From positions 15,804 through 67,742 of the forward strand of contig NZ_PGGU01000022.1 of assembly GCF_002872075.1 (NCBI RefSeq): a DNA stretch of 51,939 bases, given 5' to 3'. The translations under genes and the position numbers were made by a program. Shown here one piece after another: positions 17,073 through 27,167 of the stretch; position 1 is the first letter of the stretch, and each line of letters opens with the position of its first letter. The notes beneath the pieces were generated by a model. The model did not search any database and had not been told where the DNA came from. It worked only from the letters and a program-made list of their open reading frames with translations. Source of the DNA: Microbacterium aurantiacum (lineage in GTDB: Bacteria > Actinomycetota > Actinomycetes > Actinomycetales > Microbacteriaceae).

Positions 17073-18017
17073 ATGATCACAGCAAAAGGCCTCACGAAGA
17101 GGTTCGGAGACAAGACCGCCGTCCAGGACGTGTCGTTCACCGTCAGACCGGGGAGCGTCACCGGCTTCCTCGGGCCGAACGGTGCCGGGAAGTCCACCAC
17201 CATGCGCCTGATCGTCGGCCTCGACCGGCCGACCGCCGGTCGCGCCACGATCGGCGGCCGCGAGTATCGCCGCCTGCGCGCGCCCCTCACCGAAGTCGGC
17301 GTGCTCCTCGACGCGAAAGCCGTGCACACCGGTCGCACCGCCCGGAACCACCTCCGCGCGATGGCGGCGACTCACGGCATCCCCGCATCCCGCGTCGACG
17401 AGGTCATCGACCTCGCCGGCATCGGCTCCGTGGGGAACAAGCGCGCCGGAAAGTTCTCGCTCGGCATGGGCCAGCGTCTCGGCATCGCCGCCGCCCTCCT
17501 CGGCGATCCGCACACGCTGATCCTCGACGAGCCGGTCAACGGCCTCGACCCCGAAGGAGTGCTGTGGGTGCGCCAGTTCGTCCGCCAGGCGGCTTCTGAG
17601 GGACGCACGGTTCTGCTCTCCAGTCACCTGATGAGCGAGATGGCGCAGACAGCCGATCACGTGATCGTGATGGGCCGCGGCCGGGTGCTCGCCGACGCGC
17701 CTCTGGACCAGCTGGTGCACGACTGGACCCGCAGCACGGTGCGCGTGCGCACTCCCCGCCCCGCCGACCTCGCCGCCGCCGTGAACGGTGCCGACGTCGA
17801 GATCGTCAGTGTCGAGCCCGACCTGCTCGAGGTCGTCGGGCTCGCCGCCGCGCGCATCGGCGACCTCGCCGCGGATCGCGGCATCCCGCTGCACGAGCTG
17901 ACCCCGACCAGGGGCTCGCTGGAGGACGCATATCTCGCGCTCACCGGCGACTCCGTCGAATACCGCACCCGCACCGCGCCCGAAGCCGGCGCCCTGCTCG
18001 AGGAGGTCGTGGCATGA
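17073..18017 (+). CDS. ABC transporter ATP-binding protein
   Basis: A 314-residue ATPase of a DrrA/CcmA-like ABC exporter. Walker A is GPNGAGKST, the signature is SLGMGQRLGIA, and Walker B is LILDEPVNGLD, followed by the H-loop in LLSSHLMSE. The C-terminal about 90 residues are a regulatory extension typical of this group. The stop overlaps the start of the permease gene (ATGA). A NarL-type sensor kinase and regulator follow, so the exporter probably answers to antibiotic or envelope stress. The substrate is unknown. Confidence 0.93.
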   Translation: MITAKGLTKRFGDKTAVQDVSFTVRPGSVTGFLGPNGAGKSTTMRLIVGLDRPTAGRATIGGREYRRLRAPLTEVGVLLDAKAVHTGRTARNHLRAMAATHGIPASRVDEVIDLAGIGSVGNKRAGKFSLGMGQRLGIAAALLGDPHTLILDEPVNGLDPEGVLWVRQFVRQAASEGRTVLLSSHLMSEMAQTADHVIVMGRGRVLADAPLDQLVHDWTRSTVRVRTPRPADLAAAVNGADVEIVSVEPDLLEVVGLAAARIGDLAADRGIPLHELTPTRGSLEDAYLALTGDSVEYRTRTAPEAGALLEEVVA

Positions 18018-18829
18018 CCGCCGCAGCCCAGCTCACCCGTTCCAGCCACGTGGCAGCCGACCGCCGTCGCGTGACGTTCCTCCGCCTGCTCCGCTCGGAG
18101 TGGATCAAGATCGCCACCCTGCGCTCGACCTGGTGGTCGATCGCGATCACCGGCGTGCTCACGGTCGGCATCGCCGCCCTCATCGCGGTCTCCGCCGATG
18201 CGCCCGGCTTCGACGCGATCAGAGCCGTGGTCAGCCCGATCCAGTTCACGATGCTGCTGGCCGGGATCCTCGGTTCGATCGCCGTCACCGGCGAGTACTC
18301 CACCGGCATGATCCGCTCCACTCTCGCCGCCAATCCGGTGCGCGGAGCCGCGCTCGCGTCCAAGGCGGTCGTGATCGCCGCGTTCCTGCTCGTCGCGTCA
18401 CTCGTCATCTTCACGATCGCCGCCTTCGTCGTGAGCGCTGTCGGCGCCCCGAACGACATGGTGATCGATTGGTCCGACCCGGAGGCATCGGCGCTGCCGA
18501 TTCTCGCGGCTTCCCTGGCGATGGCCGTGTTCGCGCTCATCGGCGTCGGGTTCGGGTACATGCTGCGCTCCGGTGCCGGTGCGATCGCAGCCACGGTGGG
18601 CGTGCTCTTCGTGCTCCCCATCGTCGCCAGCATGTTCTCGTTCGGCGGCGAGAGCTGGAAGTGGATCACCGACCTCGCGAACTACCTGCCGATGGTCGCA
18701 GCGCAGAGCGCGATCCTCCCCGGCGAGGGCGCGGCACTCGACACCCCCGTGGCGTATGTGACCCTCGCCGCCTGGGTCGTCGCCAGCATGGTCGGCGCCT
18801 GGGCGGTGCTGCGCACCCGTGACGCGTAG
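18014..18829 (+). CDS. ABC transporter permease
   Basis: A 271-residue ABC-2-type permease with six predicted membrane helices, starting with a basic N-terminal amphipathic stretch (RSEWIKIATLRSTWW) that is typical of these permeases. It pairs with the ATPase whose stop codon it overlaps by 4 nt. A TAGAGT -10 element for the next gene overlaps its stop codon. The exported substrate is unknown. Confidence 0.9.
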   Translation: MTAAAQLTRSSHVAADRRRVTFLRLLRSEWIKIATLRSTWWSIAITGVLTVGIAALIAVSADAPGFDAIRAVVSPIQFTMLLAGILGSIAVTGEYSTGMIRSTLAANPVRGAALASKAVVIAAFLLVASLVIFTIAAFVVSAVGAPNDMVIDWSDPEASALPILAASLAMAVFALIGVGFGYMLRSGAGAIAATVGVLFVLPIVASMFSFGGESWKWITDLANYLPMVAAQSAILPGEGAALDTPVAYVTLAAWVVASMVGAWAVLRTRDA

Positions 18830-18832
18830 AGT
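18827..18832 (+). promoter_or_regulatory. -10 element of NarL-type kinase gene
   Basis: TAGAGT overlaps the permease stop and lies 6 nt before the GTG at 18839, so the kinase gene may have its own leaderless promoter. Confidence 0.45.
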
Positions 18833-18838
18833 CTCGTC

Positions 18839-20092
18839 GTGACCTCCCCGCGCAGCCGCAGCGACTCGATCCGTGAGGACGAGGAGCTGCGGCTGCCGCG
18901 TACGCCCGGCGTTCTCCGCCGGTTCTGGGCACGCCATCCGCGCCTCGCCGACATCCTGATCGCGCTGTTCTGCCTGCTCGGTCAGCTCGGACCGATCGGG
19001 TTCGTGATCCGCGAGACGCCGGTTCCGGCGCCGTTCGTCGTGGCGGCGCTGCTCGTCGCAGCGAACACGACACTGCTGCTGCGGCGCTCGCGTGCCCTGG
19101 TTCCGTTCATCGCGGCTTTCACCGCCGAGGCGATCCTGCTCCCGCTCGAGCTGGGCGGCGGATCGCCCCTGGTCGTCGTCGCCTCCTATTCGATCGCCGT
19201 TTACGTGTCGAATCGGGCGGCGTGGACGTCCTTCGGCATCGGGCTCGGGGTGCTCGCGGTATATGCGACGGCCCTCGTGCTCAGCGACGGCCTCACCCTG
19301 CAGGACGGCATCAACAGCCTGCTGGGGACCACCGTCCTCAGCCTGATCGGCACCCTGATCGGCGCCAACGTCGGCGAGCGCAGACGATACCTCGCCGCCC
19401 TCATCGATCGCTCCCGTCAGCTGCTGGTGGAGCGTGACCAGCAGTCGCTGCTCGCGGCAGCCGCCGAACGGGCCCGCATCGCCCGCGAGATGCATGACAT
19501 CGTGTCGCACTCGCTCACGGTGATCGTGGCGCTGTCGGAGGGCGCGGCCGCCACGCCGGACGCGGAACGCGCCAGGACAGCAGCCGAGGCGACGGCGACG
19601 ACCGCACGCACCGCGCTCAGCGAGATGCGAGCGATGCTGGGAGTGCTCCGCGACGACTCCGCCGGAGCGTCTCCTCTGCCTCTCGCTCCGCTGCAGGCGC
19701 CTTCGCCCCTGGAGACGGTGTCGGCGGCGCAGCGCGCCGGATACCCGGTGACGCTCAGCGTGTCCGGGGCGGCCTCCGAGGGTTCCACCCTCACCCATGC
19801 GGTCTCCCGGATCGTGCAGGAGGGCGTCACGAACGCGATGCGCCATGCGCGCCAGGCGACCAGGATCCACGTGCGCATCGACCACGCCGCCGACGAGGTC
19901 TCGATCGAGATCACCAACGACGGCGTCTCCCCCACCGACGGCGAGGCCGGCTTCGGACTGCATGGGCTCTCCGAGCGCGTCGCACACGCGGGCGGCCGGC
20001 TCGAGTTCGGGCCGACGGCCGGCGGAGGATGGATGCTGCGTGCCGCGCTGCCCGCGCAGACGCCCGATCAGAGAGGGAATACCGATGCCTGA
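18839..20092 (+). CDS. NarL-type sensor histidine kinase
   Basis: A 417-residue kinase with about five to six membrane helices in the first 180 residues, a HisKA_3 dimerisation domain with the phospho-acceptor His in REMHDIVSHSL, and a HATPase_c domain ending GFGLHGLSERV. It starts with GTG. Its 3' end overlaps the response regulator gene by 8 nt. Such kinases placed after ABC exporters usually control them. The membrane sensor has no recognisable ligand domain, so the signal is probably within the membrane. Confidence 0.92.
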   Translation: MTSPRSRSDSIREDEELRLPRTPGVLRRFWARHPRLADILIALFCLLGQLGPIGFVIRETPVPAPFVVAALLVAANTTLLLRRSRALVPFIAAFTAEAILLPLELGGGSPLVVVASYSIAVYVSNRAAWTSFGIGLGVLAVYATALVLSDGLTLQDGINSLLGTTVLSLIGTLIGANVGERRRYLAALIDRSRQLLVERDQQSLLAAAAERARIAREMHDIVSHSLTVIVALSEGAAATPDAERARTAAEATATTARTALSEMRAMLGVLRDDSAGASPLPLAPLQAPSPLETVSAAQRAGYPVTLSVSGAASEGSTLTHAVSRIVQEGVTNAMRHARQATRIHVRIDHAADEVSIEITNDGVSPTDGEAGFGLHGLSERVAHAGGRLEFGPTAGGGWMLRAALPAQTPDQRGNTDA

Positions 20093-20795
20093 ACCGATCA
20101 GGGTTCTGCTCGTCGATGACCAGGAACTCATCCGGGTGGGATTCCGCATGGTACTGGAGGCCGAGACCGACATCGCCGTCGTGGGAGAGGCGAATGACGG
20201 TACTTCGGCCATCGCGCAGGCCGGGGCGCTGCATCCGGACATCGTCCTGATGGACATCCGGATGCCGGGGCTCGACGGCATCGCCGCCACCGAGGCGATC
20301 GTGCGCCGGCATCCGTCCACCCGCGTGCTAGTGCTGACGACGTTCGACCTCGACGAGTACGCCTTCGGTGCGATCCGCGCGGGTGCCAGCGGGTTCCTGC
20401 TGAAGGATGCACAGCGCCACGAACTGACCTCTGCGGTGCGGGCCGTGCACCGGGGCGATGCTGCTCTCTCGCCTCGGATCACCCGGATGCTGCTGGAGCA
20501 CGTCTCTCCCGGCCTGGGATCGCCCGCCTCCGACGCGGTCGTCGATCCCGCCACCGGCCTGATCGCGACTCTCACCGACCGTGAGCGCGACGTCTTCCTC
20601 GCGATCGGCCGAGGGCAGACCAACGCCGAGATCGCGGAGACGCTGTACGTGAGCGAGTCCACGGTGAAGACGCACGTCGGACGCGTGCTGGCCAAGCTCG
20701 GCGCCCGCGACCGCATCCATGCCGTCATCCTCGCGCATCGTCTGCACTACGTCGGTGACGCCGCCACGCCCGAGCAGGCACCACCCGCGCTCTAG
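20085..20795 (+). CDS. NarL/LuxR-family response regulator
   Basis: A 236-residue response regulator. The receiver carries VLLVDDQELIRVGF and the phospho-acceptor Asp in DIVLMDIRMPG. The LuxR-type helix-turn-helix is at the C-terminus (LTDRERDVFLAIGRG, then NAEIAETLYVSESTVKTHV). The ATG at 20085 lies 8 nt inside the kinase gene, preceded by GAGAGGG. It likely regulates the upstream ABC exporter. Its stop and that of the convergent coiled-coil gene share the tetranucleotide CTAG. Confidence 0.93.
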   Translation: MPEPIRVLLVDDQELIRVGFRMVLEAETDIAVVGEANDGTSAIAQAGALHPDIVLMDIRMPGLDGIAATEAIVRRHPSTRVLVLTTFDLDEYAFGAIRAGASGFLLKDAQRHELTSAVRAVHRGDAALSPRITRMLLEHVSPGLGSPASDAVVDPATGLIATLTDRERDVFLAIGRGQTNAEIAETLYVSESTVKTHVGRVLAKLGARDRIHAVILAHRLHYVGDAATPEQAPPAL

Positions 20796-21643
20796 AGCCG
20801 ATCGAGCGTCTTGCGGGCATCGTCGATCGCACGCCCCGCGGTCACGACGCGCTCCTGCGCGGTGTCCCGTCTCTCCTTCGCGCGGACGATCTCCTCTCGC
20901 GCCTTCTCGACCTGATCACGCACACGAGCGAGTTCGGCCTCGAGCTCCGCGACCTGAGCGGTCAGCTGATCGGCGCGCTCCGAGACGTCACGGAACGCGC
21001 GGTCGGCCTTCGCGTGGTCGCGTTCGGCGCCTGTAGCCTCCCGCTCTGCGGCCTGGACCGCCTGCACGGCCTGCCGGCGCTCGCGTCGCGCCCTGACCTC
21101 GTCGACGGGCAACGGCGGAGCCGGAGGGGAACCGGCCAGTCCACCGGCGACCGACGAGGCCGGATCGATGGGAATAGACGGTTCCAGCTCGCGGATGAGC
21201 CGGCCGGAGGCGACGGCGCGCGCCGCATCCTGGTCGAAGAAGGCGGCGGTGATCGTCTGCCGGATGGCCTCGAGGGTGCTCGCGGAGATCTGGGCAGCGC
21301 GCGCCGTGGCCAGTTCCGCCGCGCGTTCTGCGAGTCGCCCGGTGAGCGCGCGGCGCTGGCGTCCGAGCATCGCGAGAGCCGATGCATCGAGATCGGCCTG
21401 CGCTTCCCGGAGTTCCTCTGCGAGCTGGAGGGCTTCGCCGAGTTCGTCCTTGCGCTCGCCGGCGAAGACGTTCACAGCCCAGGCGGCGATCGACGGCTTG
21501 CGCAGCGCACGCACCTGTGCGGCGAGCTCGCCGTCATCGGTCTCGGATGCACGTGAGTTCCGAGCGGCGATGAAATCGGCGGGCGGAACGGCGTAGAGAT
21601 CGGTCGCGATCCGGGCGAGCGTCGCGTCGGGTTCGGTCTCCAT
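20792..21643 (-). CDS. Coiled-coil protein of unknown function
   Basis: A 283-residue protein conserved in related actinobacteria but without a known function. The N-terminal part has ALRKPSIAAWAVNVFAGERKDEL. The rest is mostly helical, with heptad-like coiled coil in two blocks (about residues 65-120 and 185-270, rich in Ala, Glu, Arg and Gln) separated by a Pro-rich linker. No signal peptide or membrane helix. I placed the ATG at 21643 because a GGAGCGGAG stretch precedes it and an upstream start at 21700 would run into the tRNA gene. A chromosome- or envelope-associated role is possible, but nothing in the sequence decides. Confidence 0.75.
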   Translation of the reverse strand: METEPDATLARIATDLYAVPPADFIAARNSRASETDDGELAAQVRALRKPSIAAWAVNVFAGERKDELGEALQLAEELREAQADLDASALAMLGRQRRALTGRLAERAAELATARAAQISASTLEAIRQTITAAFFDQDAARAVASGRLIRELEPSIPIDPASSVAGGLAGSPPAPPLPVDEVRARRERRQAVQAVQAAEREATGAERDHAKADRAFRDVSERADQLTAQVAELEAELARVRDQVEKAREEIVRAKERRDTAQERVVTAGRAIDDARKTLDRL

Positions 21644-21670
21644 TGCTCCGCTCCTGCCGAGGGATGTCAG

Positions 21671-21743
21671 AGCCGACTGCGGGGTTCGAACCCGCGACAT
21701 CCTGTTTACAAGACAGGTGCTCTACCAGCTGAGCTAAGTCGGC
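21671..21743 (-). tRNA. tRNA-Thr (anticodon TGT)
   Basis: A 73-nt cloverleaf. The acceptor arms GCCGACT and AGTCGGC pair fully, the D arm begins TAGCTCAGCTGG, the anticodon stem CCTGT/ACAGG encloses a loop with anticodon TGT, and the T arm has GGTTCGAACCC. CCA is not encoded. It reads ACA codons, probably with A-decoding wobble at position 34. Confidence 0.95.
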
Positions 21744-21811
21744 GAGCGGCGCGCTGGGCCGTTGCGTCACCGAGTCTACGACAAGCGACGCGGCCCGAGC
21801 GGCCGGGGGCG

Positions 21812-22771
21812 TTACGGCGCGGGGGTCTCCGTCGGGGCCGGTGTCTCGGTCGAATCCGGCGCAGGGGTCGGCGTCGCGTAGTACGCGTCGCTGGCGACGG
21901 TGAGGACGAACTGCGAGAACTCGGCAGGGTCCTTGAGCGCTCCGACGTAGGCCTCGCCGTTCGCGACGATCATCGGGGCAGACGTCAGGACGAGATCGTC
22001 GGAACCCGCGAGGGGTCCTTCGAGTGCCCGCGCGGTGGCTTCCTTCGCCCAGGTCACGAAGTCCTGGTCCTCGATGCAGGAGCGCACGGCCTTGGCGTTG
22101 TCGACCCCGACAGCGCCCGCGAGGTCGGCCAGCTGCACGTCGGAGAGCCCGTCGCTGTCGACCGCCGGCTGGTCGCCCAGCAGTTCGTGGTTGAACGTGT
22201 AGAACTGCTCCGGCGAATGGGTGGCCACGCACGCCGCGGCCGCGGCGGCCCGAAGCGAGTACTTGGTGCCGTTCGAACTGGCGGTGAGCAGCGAGACGGG
22301 GTGGTAGGTCACGGTCACCGCGCCTTCGGAGATCCAGCTCGCCAACTGCCGGGCGTTCGCACGCTCGAACTCGCCGGCACCCGGGGACAGGTAGTCGACG
22401 TAGATGTGGATGTCGACCTGTCCGGAGGCGGACGGGGCCGGAGTGGGCGTCGCGGTCTCTCCCGCTTCGCCGGGCGCGGGCGTCGGCGTCGCCGCCGCAT
22501 CCGATGCCGAGGAGGCGCTGACCGAGGTGACGGCCACGCCGTCGCCCTCCATGCCGCTCGGGGTCAGTTGCGGCTTGCTCACAGTGGAGTTCACAGCCAT
22601 CGTGACGGCGGTGCCGATCGCACCGACGGCGACGAGCGCGACGGCACCGATGATGATGCGTCGCATCACGCGCGCCCTGCTCTGCTGGGCGTGCACTTGC
22701 TGTGCCTTCTCCCGAACGGCCTCGCGCGAGTTGCGGGTCGTGGGGACGTTCGGCGTTTCGTCGCTCGACAT
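21812..22771 (-). CDS. DsbA-like thioredoxin-fold protein lacking CxxC
   Basis: A 319-residue protein with a cytosolic N-terminus, one membrane helix (about 38-60), Pro/Thr-rich linkers and an extracellular DsbA/thioredoxin-like domain (about 117-300). In the place of the redox motif it has YLSPGAGEFE, so both active-site cysteines are replaced (residues 129 and 132). The rest fits the family (EQFYTFNHELL, SAPMIVANGEAYVG). It therefore cannot be a normal disulfide oxidase and may act as a scaffold or chaperone. Two other Cys remain. The C-terminus is a repetitive Thr-Pro-Ala tail. An AGAGGAA ribosome site precedes the ATG. Confidence 0.82.
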   Translation of the reverse strand: MSSDETPNVPTTRNSREAVREKAQQVHAQQSRARVMRRIIIGAVALVAVGAIGTAVTMAVNSTVSKPQLTPSGMEGDGVAVTSVSASSASDAAATPTPAPGEAGETATPTPAPSASGQVDIHIYVDYLSPGAGEFERANARQLASWISEGAVTVTYHPVSLLTASSNGTKYSLRAAAAAACVATHSPEQFYTFNHELLGDQPAVDSDGLSDVQLADLAGAVGVDNAKAVRSCIEDQDFVTWAKEATARALEGPLAGSDDLVLTSAPMIVANGEAYVGALKDPAEFSQFVLTVASDAYYATPTPAPDSTETPAPTETPAP

Positions 22772-22898
22772 CGTTCCTCTTGAGTCTCGTGGGGGCGGGA
22801 CCCCGATCGCCGTACGGGGCGGCGATCGCCGCGCGCAGGCGGCCGGTTTCGATGTTAACCAGGCTGGCTGGGAAATACCCAGGTGCGCCGATCCATGT

Positions 22899-22904
22899 CA
22901 TACT
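22899..22904 (+). promoter_or_regulatory. -10 element for the sugar ATPase leader
   Basis: CATACT lies 6 nt before the G at 22911 that begins the first leader hairpin. Transcription would start there. Confidence 0.35.
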
Positions 22905-22910
22905 GATCGC

Positions 22911-22990
22911 GACCCGAAGAAGGGTCACGGTGGGTCATTCCACCGCTTCCATCACAACGGATCGTCCGGCACGTACCTGCCGGTGAGGAG
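22911..22990 (+). ncRNA. Structured 5' leader, candidate msiK RNA motif
   Basis: The 5' leader of the sugar ABC ATPase gene folds into consecutive hairpins: GACCC/GGGTC (22911-22926), GGTGG/CCACC (22929-22944) and CCGGCA/TGCCGG (22966-22983), the last ending 1 nt before the GAGGAG ribosome site. A competing helix CGGA/TCCG (22958-22968) would disrupt the third. Actinobacterial msiK genes are known to carry a conserved structured leader called the msiK RNA. I cannot confirm a match to that consensus without a covariance search. Confidence 0.45.
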
Positions 22991-22995
22991 AAACA

Positions 22996-24111
<1,116 letters not shown>

Positions 24112-24123
24112 GTTCCACACCCT

Positions 24124-24165
24124 CGCGGCGCGGGCGACCCTCTGGTCGTCCGCGCCGCGTCGTTT
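24124..24165 (+). terminator. Rho-independent terminator after sugar ATPase gene
   Basis: Arms 24124-24139 and 24144-24159 (16 bp, one G-T pair) flank the loop CTCT, followed by TCGTTT. Confidence 0.85.
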
Positions 24166-24181
24166 CACCCCGGGAGAGCAC

Positions 24182-25483
24182 ATGCAGGACGCGCTGAGGA
24201 TCACCGCGAGCACCGTCGACCCGGGCCTGCTGGCGCTGCCATGGTCGACAACACTGGCGAAATGGCCCTCCGAGCACATCGTCTCGCTCCCGAAGGGGCT
24301 GTCGCGTCACCTTGTGCGGTTCGCCGATCTGTCGGGTCGCGTCATCGCCGTCAAGGAGACGACGGCCGAGATGGCGCAGCGCGAGTACGACATGCTCGGC
24401 AACCTGTCCCGCCTCGACGTGCCGTGCGTCGATCGTGTCGCGGTGATCGCCGGCCGGACGGATGCCGGAGGCGAGCCCCTCCCCGCGGCACTGGTCACCT
24501 CGCACCTGCGCTTCTCCATGCCGTACCGCGCACTGTTCACCCGCGTGCTCCGTCCCGACACCGCGACCCGGCTCGTCGACGCTCTCGCACTGCTCCTCGT
24601 CCGCCTGCACAACGTCGGTTTCTACTGGGGCGACGTGTCGCTGTCGAACACCCTCTTCCGGCGTGACGCTGGCGCATTCGCCGCCTATCTGGTGGATGCC
24701 GAGACCGGTGAGCTGCACGAAGAGGGGCTCACCGACGGGCAGCGATCGTACGACCTGGACATCGCCAGGACGAACATCGCCGGCGAGATCATGGATCTCG
24801 CCGCCGGCGGTCGCCTCGAGCACGGTGTCGACGCCGTCGCGATCGCCGACGGCCTGGTGTCGTCCTATCGCTCGCTGTGGGCAGCGCTCACGGCAGGGGA
24901 ATCCTTCGCTGCATCCGAGACGTGGCGCATCACCGAGCGCGTGGAACGGCTCAACGCGCTGGGGTTCGACATCGACGAGATGTCGATGTCGACGACCGCC
25001 GACGGCGCCGTCGTCGAGATCCAGCCCAAGGTGGTGGATGCCGGACACCACCAGCGCCGCCTGATCCGGCTCACCGGTCTCGACGTCGAGGAGAACCAGG
25101 CACGTCGGCTGCTGAACGACCTGGACGAGTTCCGGGCACGATCGACCAAGCAGTGGGCTGACGAGGAGATGTACGCGCACGAGTGGCTGACGCGCGTGTT
25201 CGAGCCCGTCGTGCGCGCCATCCCCTACGAGCTGCGCGCGAAGCTGGAGCCGGCCGAGGTGTTCCATCAGGTGCTGGAGCACCGATGGTACCTCTCCCAG
25301 GCGCAGGGCCGCGCGGTGCCTCTCGCCGAGGTGCTGACGAGTTACATCAACGAGGTGCTGCGGCACCGCCGCGACGAGGCCACGATCATGGGTCCTCCGA
25401 CCGAGACGATGAGCCTGCCGGTCATCACCGGTCCGAACCGCGTCTCCGACGAGGAAGACGTCGACTGGCGCGATCTGGTCTGA
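24182..25483 (+). CDS. DUF4032 kinase-fold protein
   Basis: A 433-residue DUF4032 protein. The first about 220 residues resemble the lipopolysaccharide-kinase fold: VIAVKETTAEMAQREY gives the ATP-binding Lys and Glu, YWGDVSLSNTLF resembles the catalytic-loop Asp and Asn, and YLVDAETGE the metal-binding Asp. The C-terminal part is the DUF4032 domain, rich in helical Glu/Arg segments. The substrate is unknown. GGGAGAG lies shortly before the ATG. The gene follows the sugar ATPase beyond a terminator, so it may be transcribed separately. Kinase activity is an inference from motifs. Confidence 0.82.
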   Translation: MQDALRITASTVDPGLLALPWSTTLAKWPSEHIVSLPKGLSRHLVRFADLSGRVIAVKETTAEMAQREYDMLGNLSRLDVPCVDRVAVIAGRTDAGGEPLPAALVTSHLRFSMPYRALFTRVLRPDTATRLVDALALLLVRLHNVGFYWGDVSLSNTLFRRDAGAFAAYLVDAETGELHEEGLTDGQRSYDLDIARTNIAGEIMDLAAGGRLEHGVDAVAIADGLVSSYRSLWAALTAGESFAASETWRITERVERLNALGFDIDEMSMSTTADGAVVEIQPKVVDAGHHQRRLIRLTGLDVEENQARRLLNDLDEFRARSTKQWADEEMYAHEWLTRVFEPVVRAIPYELRAKLEPAEVFHQVLEHRWYLSQAQGRAVPLAEVLTSYINEVLRHRRDEATIMGPPTETMSLPVITGPNRVSDEEDVDWRDLV

Positions 25484-25496
25484 CCGGGCGGGTCAG
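25480..25496. terminator. Small hairpin spanning both convergent stop codons
   Basis: CTGACC/GGTCAG with a 5-nt loop contains the TGA stops of both convergent genes. It is short and has no T-run, so terminator strength is doubtful. Confidence 0.35.
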
Positions 25497-26134
25497 TACC
25501 CGACCGTGAAACGCCCGCGGTGGTGCTTCGGCTGCTCGATCTCGTCGACGACCGCGATCGCGAAGTCCGCACCCGAGATGAACGACTGACCCTCCGCGTC
25601 GCGGACGATCACGTCGCCGCCGTCGCGGTAGCGGCCGGTGCGCTCGCCCTCGGCCCACGGCCCGAAGACCTCGGCCGGGTGGATGAAGAACCAGTCCAGC
25701 CCGGGCTCTGACCGTTCCAGAAGCGCCAGCGAATCGATGCCCACCTGGGCCTCGTGCTTGTACTCCTCGGGGAAACCCTGGTCGAAGAGCCGGGGCCCGC
25801 CCGGTGCGACCAGACTGCCCCCGGCGCCGCCGACCACACCGAGTCTGGTGGATGTGCCGGCGAGCTTCGCGATCAGACCCTCCAGCGCCCCGAGCACCTC
25901 GTGCTCCATGTCGCCGCGCGGCGAGAGAGTCGAGACGACGGCATCCGCGTGGTCGAAGACGTCGCCGAGCGAAGCCAGATGCAGCACCGAGCCCTGCACG
26001 CTCAGCGCCCCGTCCACCGGATTCGTCGGCACCGACCGTGACACCGAGATCACCTCGTGCCCGCGACTCACCGCCTCGAAGACGATGTGGCGGCCGGCAT
26101 AGCCGGTTCCTCCGAGGACGACGATACGAGCCAT
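25493..26134 (-). CDS. NAD(P)-binding oxidoreductase-like protein
   Basis: A 213-residue Rossmann-fold protein of the NAD(P)H-binding, atypical short-chain dehydrogenase type. The dinucleotide motif is GGTGYAGR at residues 8-15, followed by ADAVVSTLSPRG and a C-terminal FISGADFAIAVVDEIE. The Tyr-x-x-x-Lys catalytic pair of classical dehydrogenases is not evident, so it may bind the cofactor as a sensor or act on a quinone-like substrate. AAGGAAAC precedes the ATG. It is a single gene convergent with the DUF4032 gene. Confidence 0.82.
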   Translation of the reverse strand: MARIVVLGGTGYAGRHIVFEAVSRGHEVISVSRSVPTNPVDGALSVQGSVLHLASLGDVFDHADAVVSTLSPRGDMEHEVLGALEGLIAKLAGTSTRLGVVGGAGGSLVAPGGPRLFDQGFPEEYKHEAQVGIDSLALLERSEPGLDWFFIHPAEVFGPWAEGERTGRYRDGGDVIVRDAEGQSFISGADFAIAVVDEIEQPKHHRGRFTVGY

Positions 26135-26162
26135 GCGGTTTCCTTCCTGGGCGGCTGCGCTG

Positions 26163-27167
26163 CTAGCGGGCGGCGCGGATCGTTGCGACCTGGTAGAGCG
26201 CGACGGAGGTCGCGATGCCGGCGTTCAGCGACTCGGTCGCCGCGTTGATCGGGATCGAGACGATCTGGTCACAGGTCTCGGTGACCAGGCGGGAGAGCCC
26301 CTTGCCCTCGGAGCCGACGACGATCACGACGGGCCGATCGGCGAGCTGGAGGTCGGGGAGCGCGACGTCGCCGTCGCCGTCGAGGCCGAGCACGAAGACG
26401 CCCTGCTTCTTGAACTCCTTGAGCTGGGTCGTCAGGTTCGTCGCGAGCGCGACGGGAATGCGCGCCGCCGCTCCGGCGCTCGTCTTCCACGCGGCGGAGT
26501 TGACACCGGCCGAGCGACGCTGCGGGAGGATGATCCCCTGGCTGCCGAACGCGGCGGCCGAGCGGATGATCGCGCCCAGGTTGCGCGGGTCGGTGACACC
26601 GTCCAGCGCGACGAACAGCGGCACCTGCCCTCGGCTGATGACCTTCTCGAGCAGGTCCTGCGGGTGCGCGTACTCGTACGGCGGCACCTTCAGGGCGACG
26701 CCCTGGTGCACGCCGTCGAAACCTGCCATCCGGTCGAGTTCCTGCCGGGTGACCTCGAGCACCGGGACGTTGCGGTTCGTCGCGATCGACAGCATCTCCT
26801 TGACGCGGTCGTCCATCTCCACGCGCTGCGCGATGTAGAAGGCGGTCGCCGGGATCTTCGCGCGCAGTGCCTCGAGCACCGAGTTGCGCCCGGTGACCGT
26901 CTCGGTGTCGGAGGTGTTGTCCTTCGCACGGGCGGACCGGTTCGGGCTGCCGCCGGACGACGCGCGCCCGCCGGGCTTGCCTTTTCCTCCGGATGCCGCG
27001 TAGCGCTCGGCCGCGGCCTTGCGCTTGCCGGCGGGATGCCAGGCACGGTCCTCCGCCTTCGGGGTGGGGCCGCGCCCTTCGAGCGCCTTGCGGCCGAGGC
27101 CGCCGGTGCCCTTCAGCGGGCCCTTCTTCTTGCCGTTGCTCGCGCCGGGGCGCTGTGGCTTAACCAT
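26163..27167 (-). CDS. rlmB: 23S rRNA (guanosine-2251-2'-O)-methyltransferase
   Basis: A 334-residue SPOUT-class rRNA methyltransferase of the TrmH/RlmB group. The N-terminal about 85 residues are a basic Lys/Gly-rich tail. The RNA-binding domain contains GRNSVLEAL, and the catalytic domain has [26 protein letters not shown] and [10 protein letters not shown], with the characteristic trefoil-knot motifs. The ATG at 27167 lies 8 nt inside cysS, so the two are translationally coupled. This cysS-rlmB order is conserved in actinobacteria. An upstream in-frame extension inside cysS is rejected. Confidence 0.93.
   Translation of the reverse strand: MVKPQRPGASNGKKKGPLKGTGGLGRKALEGRGPTPKAEDRAWHPAGKRKAAAERYAASGGKGKPGGRASSGGSPNRSARAKDNTSDTETVTGRNSVLEALRAKIPATAFYIAQRVEMDDRVKEMLSIATNRNVPVLEVTRQELDRMAGFDGVHQGVALKVPPYEYAHPQDLLEKVISRGQVPLFVALDGVTDPRNLGAIIRSAAAFGSQGIILPQRRSAGVNSAAWKTSAGAAARIPVALATNLTTQLKEFKKQGVFVLGLDGDGDVALPDLQLADRPVVIVVGSEGKGLSRLVTETCDQIVSIPINAATESLNAGIATSVALYQVATIRAAR

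Noticed and set aside
18398..20728. A 776-codon minus-strand frame across the ABC/two-component genes
   Set aside because: It is antisense to four coherent genes and has no homology signature.
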